From Haplosporangium gracile (lineage: Eukaryota > Mortierellomycota > Mortierellomycetes > Mortierellales > Mortierellaceae): a stretch of DNA of 30,433 nt. The stretch lies in assembly GCA_015499985.1 (NCBI GenBank), contig JAAAUF010000284.1:7578-38010 (forward strand), in the 5' to 3' direction. Made by a program: the position numbers and the translations under genes. Below, piece by piece: positions 1 through 9,703 of this stretch. The notes under the pieces are model-generated. The model searched no databases. It saw only the letters and a program-made list of their open reading frames with translations, and was not told the DNA's origin. Numbering within the stretch: position 1 is the stretch's first letter; each line of letters begins with the position of its first letter.

Positions 1-1381
1 GAGCCCACGCCACGAGTCGTGAACCCAATTCCTGCAAGGAAAATAAGAAGATCACAAAGAAGGAAAAGGAAAAGAGACAAAACAGTTGAAGGTTGGAACA
101 TAGTCCGAAGGCAGCTGACCATCTAGCTAGCTAATGACGTAACTATTGTCCGAGACAAGCAGCAGATCCGGCTCCATACTCTGCAAAGCAATTGCCTTCA
201 ATCCACGCCGGGCCGTAGACACAGAACAACTGTCTCTTCTCTGCCGACAATTCTGTTACCTTTGATACTCACCGAGATCTATGGCAAAAAGTGAAGGACA
301 CATCAAAATGATTAGAAAAGTCAACACCTTTACTTGCATATGAAGCTCTCTTTAAGAACACTCAGTGAGAGACAGAAGAAGGGAGAGAGAAAGTGGAAAT
401 TTACCCTGGTAGGAAGAGACTTATCCAATGGAAAACAGGCCCTCAACCCTTCAGCAGTCCTCCGCTCAATTGGACACTTGACTCCTGCACCATGCACCCC
501 ATCATTCCCAGGAACCCAACTTCAAACTCTTATAAATCAAAAGTCCTGTCAAACACCGTAGAAAGAAATTTTGTCACCACCGCCTTGACAAACGCACCCC
601 TTATCAACCTTCTCCTTGAGAACGCCATTAATTTTGACACAGGCCGGACCCTCCGAACGGAGATACTCGCTGGATTGGATGGAGTTTATAGCGACGAGGT
701 CGGTTTTTGGGTTACCGCAGGGACGAAGCGTTCCCCACCTCGGGCATGGATCATGTGGACCGAATAAGCAGCGAAGGCGACATTGTTCCGTGCGAGGACT
801 TGATGGGCGGCGCGGCGGCGCGGCGGCGCTTTTGCTCGAGGGATTTTAGACGAATCTTGGAGGCGAGGGAAGAGGAGGAGGCGGAGACAACTGTCAAGGC
901 TAAAAGAGTCATAGAGGATAAAAGAGTCATAGATATGAGGGCGAGGAGTAATTGTATAGACTTCATATTGAACTGACTTAGTTGCGTGATCAGAGTCGAA
1001 GGAAAGTGCGGCAGAGAGTATTGAGACAAGGAACAAAACGAGAGAAAAGAAAGGAGAAAAAAAAAGAAAAGAAGAAAAGAATAAAAGAAGAGAACGAATA
1101 TGACCGTCAGAAGAAGAGGTATTTAAGCTTTCTCCTCGCTCCTTGTTAGCCTTCTTTCGCTATGCGAAAAAAAGGTGGTATGTTTTCGGCTTCAACATAA
1201 GCAAGCATGGAGGTACAAAAGTAGGCCCTCTTTACTTCTTTCTAATTCCACACCCCTTTCCTTGCCAATGTAAACACGTTGGCTCACTCATCCTTGACCT
1301 GAGCTGAGGAATAAAAGATCACGGCAAGCCAGATGTGACAAAAATCGTGTCGATAATATTAAAAACTACGCGATAAATTTA
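1..1381. other. Intergenic left flank, no supported gene
   Basis: No reading frame here has recognisable protein motifs or plausible exon joins; the short open frames overlap each other on both strands. Visible structure: a CGG/GCG-rich tract at about 805-829, an exact 15-bp direct repeat (TAAAAGAGTCATAGA) at 901-915 and 919-933, a purine-rich stretch at about 1030-1090, and a TATTTAAG TATA-like element near 1120. It also holds the 3' flank of the minus-strand gene ending at 1382. A gene starting left of the window could have its untranslated end here. Confidence 0.5.
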
Positions 1382-3406
1382 CTAGTGGTTCATCTGCTGC
1401 ATCTTCCATTCCAGCCGCCGATTCTCGAGCGCAAGCCGCTCGCGCTCCAGGGCAACTTTATCTACCTCAATCTTGACCCGCTGCTCCTCCAAAGCAACCA
1501 ACCTCATCAAGTACGTCCGATCGTCAGCGTTCAGCTGACTTAGTTGCAAGAACCCTCCAGCAGCACCAAATCCAGTCGAGATCATCGACATCCCTCCAAA
1601 ACCCCCTCCTCCTCCACCTCCACCTCCCCCGTTCCCACTTGTCCCTGAACTAAATCCCAGTCCAGCGTTATTATTGCTGTTATTATTGTTGCCGTACCGC
1701 TGGAGCTGACCGCCACCGTTGTTCGACCCCTTGTTCCGCATGGACGACGACTTTGACGACTGGCCATTGTTGTCTGACATCATCTGCTTCGAGTTCTTGC
1801 TCTTGCGGTACCCGCTGCTACCACCACCATTGCTGCTCGAGGCTCCCTTCTGGAACGACAACAAAGTCGAGGCCTCCATCTGTGACGCTGGGCTAACTCC
1901 ATCCAGATCGTGCTCAAAGTTATTGTTGTCATAGGCGTTGTCAAAGGCATCCTGAGTGTCCTGGAACCCATTATCCCCACCATCATCGTCATCCTCCTCG
2001 TCGTCGTCATCGATATTGTTATGGTCGTCCTGGTCATCGTCGTCATCATCATCATTGTCGTCGCTGAAATCGTGGACGCTGTGGATTTCTGGAAAGCCAT
2101 GGTTATGGCTATTGCTGTTGAGACCCGACAGTCCTGAAAGATCGTTGCTCGTGAACCCAGATCCGACGCCGTGTCCCAAGACTCCCATCATGGTGCGCCC
2201 ACTATTGACTTGCTGCTGTTGCTGTTGTTGCGACTGCTGCTGACCGTATGTTGGTATGGTCGCAGTTGTCGTTGCCGCAGTTGTTGACTGCTTGGCTGCG
2301 GATCGGAGTCGTTTGGTATTAGGCAATACTGAAGTCTGTGAGGCGTTGGTATTGGTTGTCGTGTTGGATAAGTTTTGGCGCTGGAGTGCCTCAAACGAGG
2401 CAGTTGATACAGGCGCTGACTGCTGCTGCTGTTGTTGTTGATATTGTGCTTGAGCCTCAGCAACAGTGGTATTGTTAACTCGTCTCTTCCGTGATCCTAC
2501 TACTTGCTTGCCCTTCTTGTCTACCTTGGCAGTTCCTGCCGTCGAGTTGGGTGTAGCAAAGAGGTTTGTCGAAGTCGAGGCTGAGGCTGAGTTCTGGTGT
2601 GGGCTAGAGTGCATCCCTCCCATAGTTGTTGGTAGCAAAAGTGCAGATGCAGCAAGTAGTTCCGAGGCTGCCTGTTGACTAGTGAGTTGCTGGTGATGAT
2701 GCTGTTGGTAATGATCCTGTTGCTGATGGTGTTGCTGATGATGCTGTTGGTGATGATGTTGTTGGAGGTGACCGGTATGGCTCAGCAAGGGCGAATCATT
2801 CATGCCCTGATTTCCTGACGCCCGTCCAAGTACTTGTCCTGGGGTCATCAGACTGGATCCGGGTGCAGAGCTGGTCACATGGCTCATCAGTTCGCTCGAG
2901 CCAGGGATCCCCGACGCAGATGAGATAGCAGGCGACAGATTCGAGATGGGGTCGTCCGAGTTCGAAGGCGAATCTACTCCTGCTCCAGCTCCAGTTCCAG
3001 CTCCAGTTCCCGCACCAGCTCCAACTTCGGCCGCCGCGGCAATCAAGTTCGGGTCGAGTCCCTTGCCCTGGAGTGCACTCAACCGTGCAACCAACTCGTT
3101 CTTGATCCGATCATCCTTGGATTCCAGTTTCTTGCCCCGGAGCTGCGGACTGGCCTGCATGGCGAGGTAATCGGTAATCATCTTGTCACAGCGGGTGCGA
3201 CAGGTCCTTGAGTGAGGGACTTTACCATCCGGACGGGGTTTACACAGACTCTTGAATTCCTCGGCAATGTTGTTCCAGGCGACCATAATGGCTCCGTCAC
3301 GGGTCGAGATGTTGTAAGGGCAGGGTGATGCTCGAAGAACGATATTTAAAAGCAAAATCTCGTCCTCCTTGTGGAATCGGAAACGTTGTTTCCTGTCGTC
3401 TTCCAT
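1382..3406 (-). CDS. Myb/SANT-like domain regulatory protein, low-complexity rich
   Basis: This is a single uninterrupted frame of 674 residues, with its ATG at 3406 and TAG at 1382. Residues about 9-85 form a compact helical region with a conserved-looking Trp in AWNNIAEEF and a basic Cys/Arg segment (SRTCRTRCDK). That resembles the Myb/SANT-like (trihelix-type) DNA-binding domains common in fungi. After it come an Ala-Gly-Thr repeat (about 128-143), a His/Gln-rich stretch (about 212-245), a basic cluster KKGKQVVGSRKRR that could be a nuclear localisation signal, a long Asp-rich acidic block, Asn/Ser/Gly-rich linkers with a run of ten or so Gly, and a C-terminal charged amphipathic helix (about 635-670) likely to form a coiled coil for oligomerisation. 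The role as a transcription regulator is inferred from architecture; no target is visible. It is divergent from the Ngl2-type gene. Confidence 0.7.
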   Translation of the reverse strand: MEDDRKQRFRFHKEDEILLLNIVLRASPCPYNISTRDGAIMVAWNNIAEEFKSLCKPRPDGKVPHSRTCRTRCDKMITDYLAMQASPQLRGKKLESKDDRIKNELVARLSALQGKGLDPNLIAAAAEVGAGAGTGAGTGAGAGVDSPSNSDDPISNLSPAISSASGIPGSSELMSHVTSSAPGSSLMTPGQVLGRASGNQGMNDSPLLSHTGHLQQHHHQQHHQQHHQQQDHYQQHHHQQLTSQQAASELLAASALLLPTTMGGMHSSPHQNSASASTSTNLFATPNSTAGTAKVDKKGKQVVGSRKRRVNNTTVAEAQAQYQQQQQQQSAPVSTASFEALQRQNLSNTTTNTNASQTSVLPNTKRLRSAAKQSTTAATTTATIPTYGQQQSQQQQQQQVNSGRTMMGVLGHGVGSGFTSNDLSGLSGLNSNSHNHGFPEIHSVHDFSDDNDDDDDDDQDDHNNIDDDDEEDDDDGGDNGFQDTQDAFDNAYDNNNFEHDLDGVSPASQMEASTLLSFQKGASSSNGGGSSGYRKSKNSKQMMSDNNGQSSKSSSMRNKGSNNGGGQLQRYGNNNNSNNNAGLGFSSGTSGNGGGGGGGGGGFGGMSMISTGFGAAGGFLQLSQLNADDRTYLMRLVALEEQRVKIEVDKVALERERLALENRRLEWKMQQMNH

Positions 3407-4472
3407 CTCTGATATGTTGATGCGGCTGTAGTAGAGTCTGTGGCGGTGTGTGCAATGAGTAAAGGTGGATGAGGCAAAGGGCTTAGTCTGAAATGTTTGG
3501 CTGTTGACTAATCAAGAGATAAAAATAAGGGTAAAAGGTGAGCGGCAGTGTTAGTTATTTCATTAGGTATGGTTCTGATGGTAGGATGCATGGATGTAAC
3601 CTTACCAGCAAAGCATCGAATGGTTGATAATCGATTATGCGAATAAAGTAAAGTAGAAACACACGATAACATATAGCTTGAGACCCCAGATACGTTAACC
3701 AATTCCCCTTCTCCCTTTACTTAAGCCAACACAAGCAAGGAAAAGAAAAGCAAAATAAGCAAGTGCTGTTGATTCCGTGAAGCCCGTCTTTTGACTCGAT
3801 CGTTTGCTCTTTTTCTCATCGCTAATAGCATTCGTACCTTTCAGAAAATGAGATGAGCTCCTTTTAGAGGTGTTAGTTCCTGATGTCCCGATTTGTTAGC
3901 ACAGTTCCTGAGAGGGTGAGCGAATGAGTTGTTGATGTAAGTGTGTGGGAGAGAAGAGCAACGGGAACTAAGTTGGAGAACAAAGAGGATAAGATAACTA
4001 AAATTGACGTCACATGATAATTGCTGAAAAAAAGAAAAAGAGAAAAAGACGCGACGCGCATCGAGTTCTTGGACGGTCTCTCTCTCACGATAGGGTAGCT
4101 CAAAGCAAGGGAGAAGGAAGGACATAGTCATGGGTGATACGCTAAAGGCGAGATACCAAGCCAACCAAAAAGGGACAAGAAATGTGTTAGAAAAAGTGCA
4201 CGTAGAAGGAGCCGGACCCGATGGAGTTGAAAAAAGGATCAAAAAATTGTACTCCAGAGCTCAAGGCCGTTACACAGCTCATGCAGTTTTCAGATTTGGG
4301 CAACCTTTTTACGTTTTTTTAAAAGGACAGCCTTTTTGTTTTTGTTCTTTGTTTCTTAACTCAACAACTTACTTTGGACCAAGCACCCCCTTTTCTCAAT
4401 CCCATAACCCACCAAAGCATACTCTCATCCACTTTCCTCTCCTCATTCACAACAATAATAACAACAACAACA
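3407..4472. promoter_or_regulatory. Divergent intergenic promoter region
   Basis: This 1.07 kb gap lies between two head-to-head starts, the SANT-like gene on the minus strand and the Ngl2-type gene on the plus strand, so it must hold both promoters. It contains a perfect CRE palindrome at 4005-4012. A CT-rich stretch at about 4375-4450 and a CAA-rich, low-structure leader at 4447-4472 lead into the 4473 ATG. An upstream ATG at 4130 opens a frame that overlaps the real start out of frame. It would inhibit translation if transcribed, so the transcription start probably lies downstream of it. Confidence 0.6.
4005..4012. promoter_or_regulatory. Perfect CRE palindrome TGACGTCA
   Basis: TGACGTCA is the full palindromic site for ATF/CREB-type bZIP factors. 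It sits about 600 bp upstream of the SANT-like gene start and about 460 bp upstream of the Ngl2-type start, so it could serve either. The match is exact; its use is inferred. Confidence 0.45.
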
Positions 4473-6547
4473 ATGTCACGCCCTCACAGAAGAATGATCC
4501 TCTTCCCCTCCTCACAGGAGTTGACAAAAGGGCCAGGCGCCATTCGTCTCCACAAGAAGAAGGATCGCTTCCTCTTCATGACCTACAACGTAAGGACACA
4601 TAAACAATTTCTGCTTCTACAACTTATGAACTATGCACATATTGAAAACTATTCTGCCTCTTACAATCACTATCTCTCTTTCTCTCTATCTATCATTAAT
4701 ATCCGACCAAACTCTTCAACAGCTGCTGGCTCAAGCATTGGTCCGAAGAGACATGTTTCCCCACGCCACCCAAAAAGCCCTCCGCTGGAAGTTCCGCAAA
4801 CAAAATATTCTCCAAGAGTTTCTCGACTTTGCACCCGATCTGGCCTGCCTACAAGAGGTCGATTTCTGGGACGAGGTCTATTACCCTGCCCTTACCAAAG
4901 CTGGCTACGAGACTGTCTATTACAAGAACCAGAACAAAAAGCATGGTTGTGCCATCATCTGGCGCAAGACTCGCTTTGAAAAGGTCGAGCAAAAAACGCT
5001 GGAGTATGACGAGCATGGCCAGCCCACGTTTACCACAGGCAACGTTGGTCTCATGGTCGCCCTGAAGCCGCTCAAGCAGGCTGTCAAGAACCCTGATCCC
5101 AATGCCGATATGGTCCTACCCGACGAGGACGACGAGGACAACGACAGCGGTGCTAATGGCCAAAACGCGGAACTCCCTGGTGGAATTCTTGTCGCCACGG
5201 TAAGCATTCATTCTGCGGCCGATGTTATCCCCGTTGATGTTTTTGCAGGCCTATAGTGAAAGCATAAAGTTCAAACTAATAATTTCTTGATGTATTTTAC
5301 ACTCTCGTTCACGACAGACCCATTTGTTCTGGAGACCCGATGGATCGTATGAGCGTCTCCGCCAAGCTTCGATCTTGCTGGACAAGGTTCAAGAGTGGAA
5401 TAAAGACCTGAACTACACCATTCTTCTCGGCGGAGGTAATTATTCTTGTGCCATTTCAACACGACGCGCGTAGCTCTGTTAATTGTTTTGATGTCTGTTC
5501 ACGTAATAACAAACATAAACTCGCATATTGACTGATTTTCAAATAGATTTCAACACAACTCCTCAAGATGCCGCGTACAGAGCCATGACCCGAAATGAGA
5601 TGCCTCCAGAGCAAGTCCCCAACCTGCAAAAGTGGCTCGAGGATGAGGTCGATCGTGTCCAAGAAGCAGAGGCTAACGCCGCCGAAGCTGCTAAAGCTGC
5701 TGCTGCACTTGCCGCACAACAAGCGGAGGCTCAACAAAGCGGCGATTCTGTCGACCAATTGACCGCCCAAACCGAGAACCTTGCTCTGGGAGCACTCGAA
5801 AATGGAGTTAGCAACGGCTCCACTATGTGCGGACCCAAGAACAATCTACCCTACCCAGCCCCACCTATCGGCATCATCCTACCCAAGCAAGCATCTGCAG
5901 CAGCAGCATCAACGGCACCAGAAAAAAACACTGCCGATCTCCCTTACCGCGCGTCTCCTACTGGAATCATCCTACCCAAGCAAGTTAATGGGGCTACCAA
6001 TGGCGATTCCAAATTGGCCTTGACTGCCTTGCCTCGGACGATAGTCGACTCCAAGACATTCAAGGACTCAATCGATCCTAAGCTCCAGCAACTGGCGGCC
6101 ATCACCGCATCGGGCGAGGATGCACCCGTAGTTGCGCCCCTGGAAGCTTTCACGCGCGCGCAAGACCTCAAGGCTGCGATCGAATCGCACCCACGCTGCA
6201 TCAGCATCTATGGCCAGTACGAGACCCTCACAAAGGACGACCCCGCAGAGGTCAACGAAGCCGCTGCAGCCCAGACAGCCGCGACCGAATCCACCGCATC
6301 GGCGCCATCTGCAGTCAGCATCCACGGTGAACCGACATTCACCAACTTTGCGACCTGGTTTAAGGACACGCTTGACTATGTCTACTTGTATGACCAGCCC
6401 ATTCCTGAATCAGGCGCTCGGTTGGTGCCCCTGAGACTGCTCGAGATTCCCGACAAGAGCTTCTTGGGACACGGCCTGCCTGACGAGAACTTTTCCAGTG
6501 ATCATCTTTGCCTCATGGTCGAATTTGCCATTCTCCCTAGACCTTAG
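4473..6547 (+). CDS. NGL2: Ngl2-type RNA exonuclease (EEP/CCR4-like fold)
   Basis: Four exons (4473-4589, 4723-5199, 5318-5435, 5547-6547) join in phase to give 570 residues. Catalytic landmarks of the endonuclease/exonuclease/phosphatase family are present: Asn39 in MTYN, Glu84 in LQEVD, Asp238/Asn240 in GGDFN (codon split by intron 3), and Asp556/His557 in the terminal SDHLCL. The RRDMFP and THLFWRPDGSYERLRQ segments are typical of the Ngl2/Angel-like branch rather than Ccr4 itself, and there is no LRR domain. In yeast Ngl2 trims the 3' end of 5.8S rRNA, so a role in rRNA or RNA 3'-end processing is likely. Oddity: about 315 residues separate Asn240 from the final His. They include an Ala/Glu/Gln-rich helical insert and a duplicated 15-residue motif. 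The gene converges on eIF3g with a 266-bp gap. Confidence 0.85.
5846..5983 (+). repeat. Duplicated 15-residue motif inside the Ngl2-type protein
   Basis: Two copies of a motif of the form LPYxAxPxGIILPKQ are encoded at 5846-5890 and 5939-5983, 93 bp apart. They lie in the long linker between catalytic blocks. The GIILPKQ core is identical in both, while the DNA differs at several silent sites, so the duplication is not recent or the motif is under protein-level constraint. Confidence 0.85.
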
Positions 6548-6813
6548 ATTATTTTTTGTTTTTGTACAATATATCCTGAATTTCTTTTTTTTCTTCGATC
6601 CGTGTGAATAACAGGTGTCCTGACAGCAGAGCGTGGGCGTGAAAACTGGGGTTGAGAAAAAAAGAGACTGACAACATTTTATTACAACATTTAAGCGGAT
6701 GATCTAAGAGAAGGCATAAAAAGAAAATAGGGCAGTAAGTTAGCAGTTGTAATAGCATCTCTAGAGCATCAGCAAAGCTAATGGCATCCTATCTCCATTG
6801 TAAACAAAGATTT
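6548..6813. terminator. Convergent 3' region with a minus-strand AATAAA
   Basis: This 266-bp gap separates the stops of the Ngl2-type gene and eIF3g. TTTATT at 6678-6683 reads AATAAA on the minus strand, about 130 nt past the eIF3g stop, and is a candidate poly(A) signal. T-rich sequence (6548-6595) follows the Ngl2-type stop. The two 3' UTRs probably overlap. Confidence 0.45.
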
Positions 6814-8443
6814 TTACCTGGCCCACTCCACACGAAGAATCAAATTATCATAACCACGTCCGTCAATGGCCTCCAACGCACGCTGAGCATCCTCACGCAT
6901 TGTGAACGAGACAAAGGCGAAACCCTTGCATTGGTTGGTCTCGCGATCGCGCGCCAAGAAGACGCGAGAGATGTGTCCGAAACGCTTGAAGAGCTCCGAG
7001 ACATCGGCCTCGGTAACATCCTCTGACAAGTTGGTGACACGAAGCGTAGGCTGTTCGTCGCGCTTCTCGCGCATAGAATCGCGGTCGCCACCCTTGGGGC
7101 CAGAAGCTCCAGCACGCATGTGGGGAGCAATGTACTTTGAGCCAGTCTGCTGCTCCTCGGGGGCTATATCATTTCGCATTGAATTTGAATGGGAATGCAA
7201 TTGTTAGTCTCTGCTAGTCGCTTTTTTGTGTCCTTGCTTTGAATGACAAAAAAAAACCATCCAATGGGCAGCTTTTCTAGTGCTTGTTCGTTCGCTCGGT
7301 GCTTGAACAACCAGCCGACAACCAGTCACGAATAAAAACTTACCAGCCTCCTCGGCGGCAGCGGCGGGGGCAGCGGCAGCATCCTCCATGCCGAGTGAAT
7401 CCTTGTAGGGACATTTTGTGGTGAAATGGTCGCCCTTGCAGATACGGCAGAGAATCTTCTTGTTCTGAAGCTGTGCCTTCATAGCCTCGTGCTTCTCATC
7501 CACATCCTGAACAACATCGCCTGTCGACGAGAGCTTCAACTTGATGTTATCACCAACGTTGGTCGTTGCTGGGTCGGGACCAGGACGGTTTCCCTTCTCC
7601 TTTCCGAACTTGGGCCACTTCTATATAAGCCGTTATGTTCATCGTTTGAAAAAAGGGGTAAACGTGTGTTAGTGACAAAATCGTCGAGGATCTTTCCCTT
7701 TTCAGTGCTGAAAGAAGAAAGGGTTGCAAATGTGCTCGGAAGGACGCGTAAAGTGGTATGTTACCTTGCGGGCAGCGACGGCCTTGTTCACAACATCGTG
7801 GATCAACTTCTTCTGAGTGCGACGAGTAACCTACAGATGTATGACGTGCGATAACGCAGGAAGTGGAGTGAGTACAACTGAGTCGATGTATTAAAAATGG
7901 GGGGCTCATTAATGGGTGAAGAGCAGTTATCGACCGGTAAAGAGAAGCGCCGCAGCCAAACTGGGCAGAGTGATCCTCAGAGGGTCTGAAAAAGAATGCT
8001 GAAGAAGGAAAGGAAGGGGATGAAAAAGTATCTCTGTCCGTGCGCCTTTGCTGGTTGTCCGTTGTATTCTTAAGGACTGTACGCGCCTTTCCAGGGAAGA
8101 CACAAGAAAGCATCCCATCGTAGTCATTCCGCTCTACTGAGAAAAGAGCAGTTCTTTGGCGACATGTCGATGGCTGTTTGCTTGGGTGCTTGTCGGTTTT
8201 TTGTCAATGGTCGTTTCTGGTTTGGATTTGTCGAATTGAGTTCAGGTACGACCCCCGCAGTAGTAGTGGCTGACTCAAGAAATATTTTTTTTCTTGTGAT
8301 TCAAGATTTTATACCTTGACTTTCTTGCCATCCTCGTTAGTTCTGTATTCGATGGTGGTGGTGATGCCGTTGGCGTCGGTGAAGGTCTGGGGCTGATCCT
8401 CGCCGTCGACCTCGTCGGCCCAGTTGGTAGCAGAGACGGGCAT
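6814..8443 (-). CDS. TIF35: Translation initiation factor eIF3 subunit g
   Basis: Four exons on the minus strand (8443-8315, 7830-7765, 7620-7344, 7163-6814) give 273 residues, close to the 274 of yeast Tif35. The N-terminus (ATNWADEVD) and the VTRRTQKK segment are typical of eIF3g and contribute to eIF3 assembly through eIF3i. A CCHC zinc knuckle is intact (Cys123, Cys126, His130, Cys135). A C-terminal RRM covers about 196-273, with RNP2 LRVTNL and RNP1 KGFAFVSF. The protein works in the cytosolic eIF3 complex, helping scanning and reinitiation. An Ala-rich linker joins knuckle and RRM. Intron 1 (484 nt) is longer than the others. The start shares a 371-bp gap with Isd11 on the opposite strand, and the ATG follows a CATCACAGCA leader. 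Confidence 0.95.
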
Positions 8444-8814
8444 TGCTGTGATGATGAAGAGTAAAGAGTGAAAAGGAGAGGAAGAGGAGATGCCTTGCCA
8501 CGAACGAACGATCTATCAAACACAAACAACAAAAAAACGCTGATCACGTGTATTTTGCTTCTTGTCATAGATATAAAAAAGTTATTTCCATGCACAGCTC
8601 GCCCTTTACGAAATTGACGTAAACTTACTTCCTCGCCTTTGACGTCTGAAAAAGGCAATAATTGAATCCATCTCCCTCCCCTGCCCGCATTTCCCTAATT
8701 CCCTGCGCAGCTTTTGACTCCACCATCGTTGCTCATATCTTCCCACTCCCTCTCTTTTCTTCTCTCCTCCAAACCACTCTTTACTCTTTCACTCTCCTCT
8801 CACAACCAACAGTA
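8444..8814. promoter_or_regulatory. Bidirectional promoter, eIF3g / Isd11
   Basis: The 371-bp gap between divergent starts contains a CACGTG E-box palindrome at 8545-8550, a TGACGTAA half-CRE-like site near 8616, and a strongly CT-rich tract at about 8725-8805 on the Isd11 side. The small size suggests shared control of a cytosolic translation factor and a mitochondrial Fe-S factor; co-regulation is inferred only. Confidence 0.55.
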
Positions 8815-9105
8815 ATGTCCGTCCTCGCACACCGCTCCCAGATCTTGACCCTTTACAAGGATCTTCTCCACCACTCATCCAAATTCGCCGCTTACAACTT
8901 CCGCGACTATGCCGTCCGCCGCACCCGGGAGGCATTCCATGCTGCCAAAAACGAGACCGACCCCGCCAAAATCGAGGCCCTAATCCGCAAAGCCGAACAA
9001 CAGCTCGAGGTCGTCAAGCGCCAGTCGGTGATCTCCCAGCTTTACAGTGGCGAGAAGCTTGTGGTTGAGAACTCCAAGAACCAAAGGATTTTCCGGAGAC
9101 ACTAA
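8815..9105 (+). CDS. ISD11: Isd11 / LYRM4, LYR-motif Fe-S biogenesis factor
   Basis: This is a single exon of 96 residues, the usual size of Isd11. The N-terminal segment holds the tyrosine-centred LYR-type signature in ILTLYKDLL, followed by YNFRDYAVRRTREAF, which is characteristic of the Complex1_LYR family and specifically of Isd11. The rest is a basic three-helix protein ending in NQRIFRRH. Isd11 binds and stabilises the cysteine desulfurase Nfs1 with acyl carrier protein in the mitochondrial matrix, supplying sulfur for Fe-S cluster assembly. The ATG at 8815 was chosen because it follows a CT-rich leader and begins the conserved domain; the upstream in-frame residues are not conserved-looking. 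Confidence 0.93.
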   Translation: MSVLAHRSQILTLYKDLLHHSSKFAAYNFRDYAVRRTREAFHAAKNETDPAKIEALIRKAEQQLEVVKRQSVISQLYSGEKLVVENSKNQRIFRRH

Positions 9106-9133
9106 ACGACGAGTGTTCAGGACAACTCTCTCT

Positions 9134-9164
<31 letters not shown>

Positions 9165-9703
9165 ACTGCCAGGAGCAGGAGCGGAAGGACAAAACCCCAG
9201 GATTTTTTTTTAATCACTCGTCGGAAAGGACCTCGCTAAAGTCTAATCGCTTTCGACGAGTAACGGGCGAATCTGCCTTCCAGGGCAACCTTCGACATTT
9301 CTCCTTGCTCATTCCTCACTCCTCAACCGACGAAACCGACATTCAGCACCAACCAACCTCCCTTCACTCTTTAGACATCCACTCCTCTTCCCCTTGTAAA
9401 ATAAATCTTCACTGGCTGCGCACAACATTGTTCAACCCTTTTTATTGTTATTCCGCAGAGGTCGAAGGGAGAACTAGCGCTAATTGTCAGATCACCATGT
9501 AAAAGAGGCTGATTGTTCAAGCGGAAGATCGTTTTATTATTTGTATTGTCAAAATATAGGTAAGGTAGAGGTAGTGAGGAGGGATATATGATAGGTCAAT
9601 GGTGATCAAAGGCCGAAAGGGGATGGGTATTGTGTATATGGGAATCGAATGGTAAAATTAGTCCCGCATCTGCAGCTGTTCTAGGAGTTGATGGGCCCCC
9701 AGA
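9106..9703. other. Convergent intergenic region with TA/poly-T tract and poly(A) signals
   Basis: No gene is seen. A (TA)n run at about 9133-9144 runs directly into 19 consecutive T at 9145-9163, just after the Isd11 stop. AATAAA at 9400-9405 is a possible plus-strand poly(A) signal for Isd11, and TTTATT at 9533-9538 (AATAAA on the minus strand) lies about 165 nt beyond the stop of the Q-rich gene. Confidence 0.45.

Noticed and set aside
334..1036. Several overlapping small frames on both strands in the left flank
   Set aside because: They overlap mutually, lack motifs and have no splice partners I could find.
1154..1168. Perfect 6-bp inverted repeat (TTTCGC / GCGAAA) followed by A run
   Set aside because: It is short, in a eukaryotic intergenic region, and not distinguishable from chance.
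4130..4603. 157-residue plus-strand frame upstream of the Ngl2-type gene
   Set aside because: It overlaps the real start in another frame, changes composition halfway and lacks any motif; probably untranscribed or an upstream ORF at most.
7550..8113. 187-residue minus-strand open frame overlapping eIF3g exons 2 and 3
   Set aside because: It is out of frame with the clear eIF3g exons and mostly covers introns; no motif.
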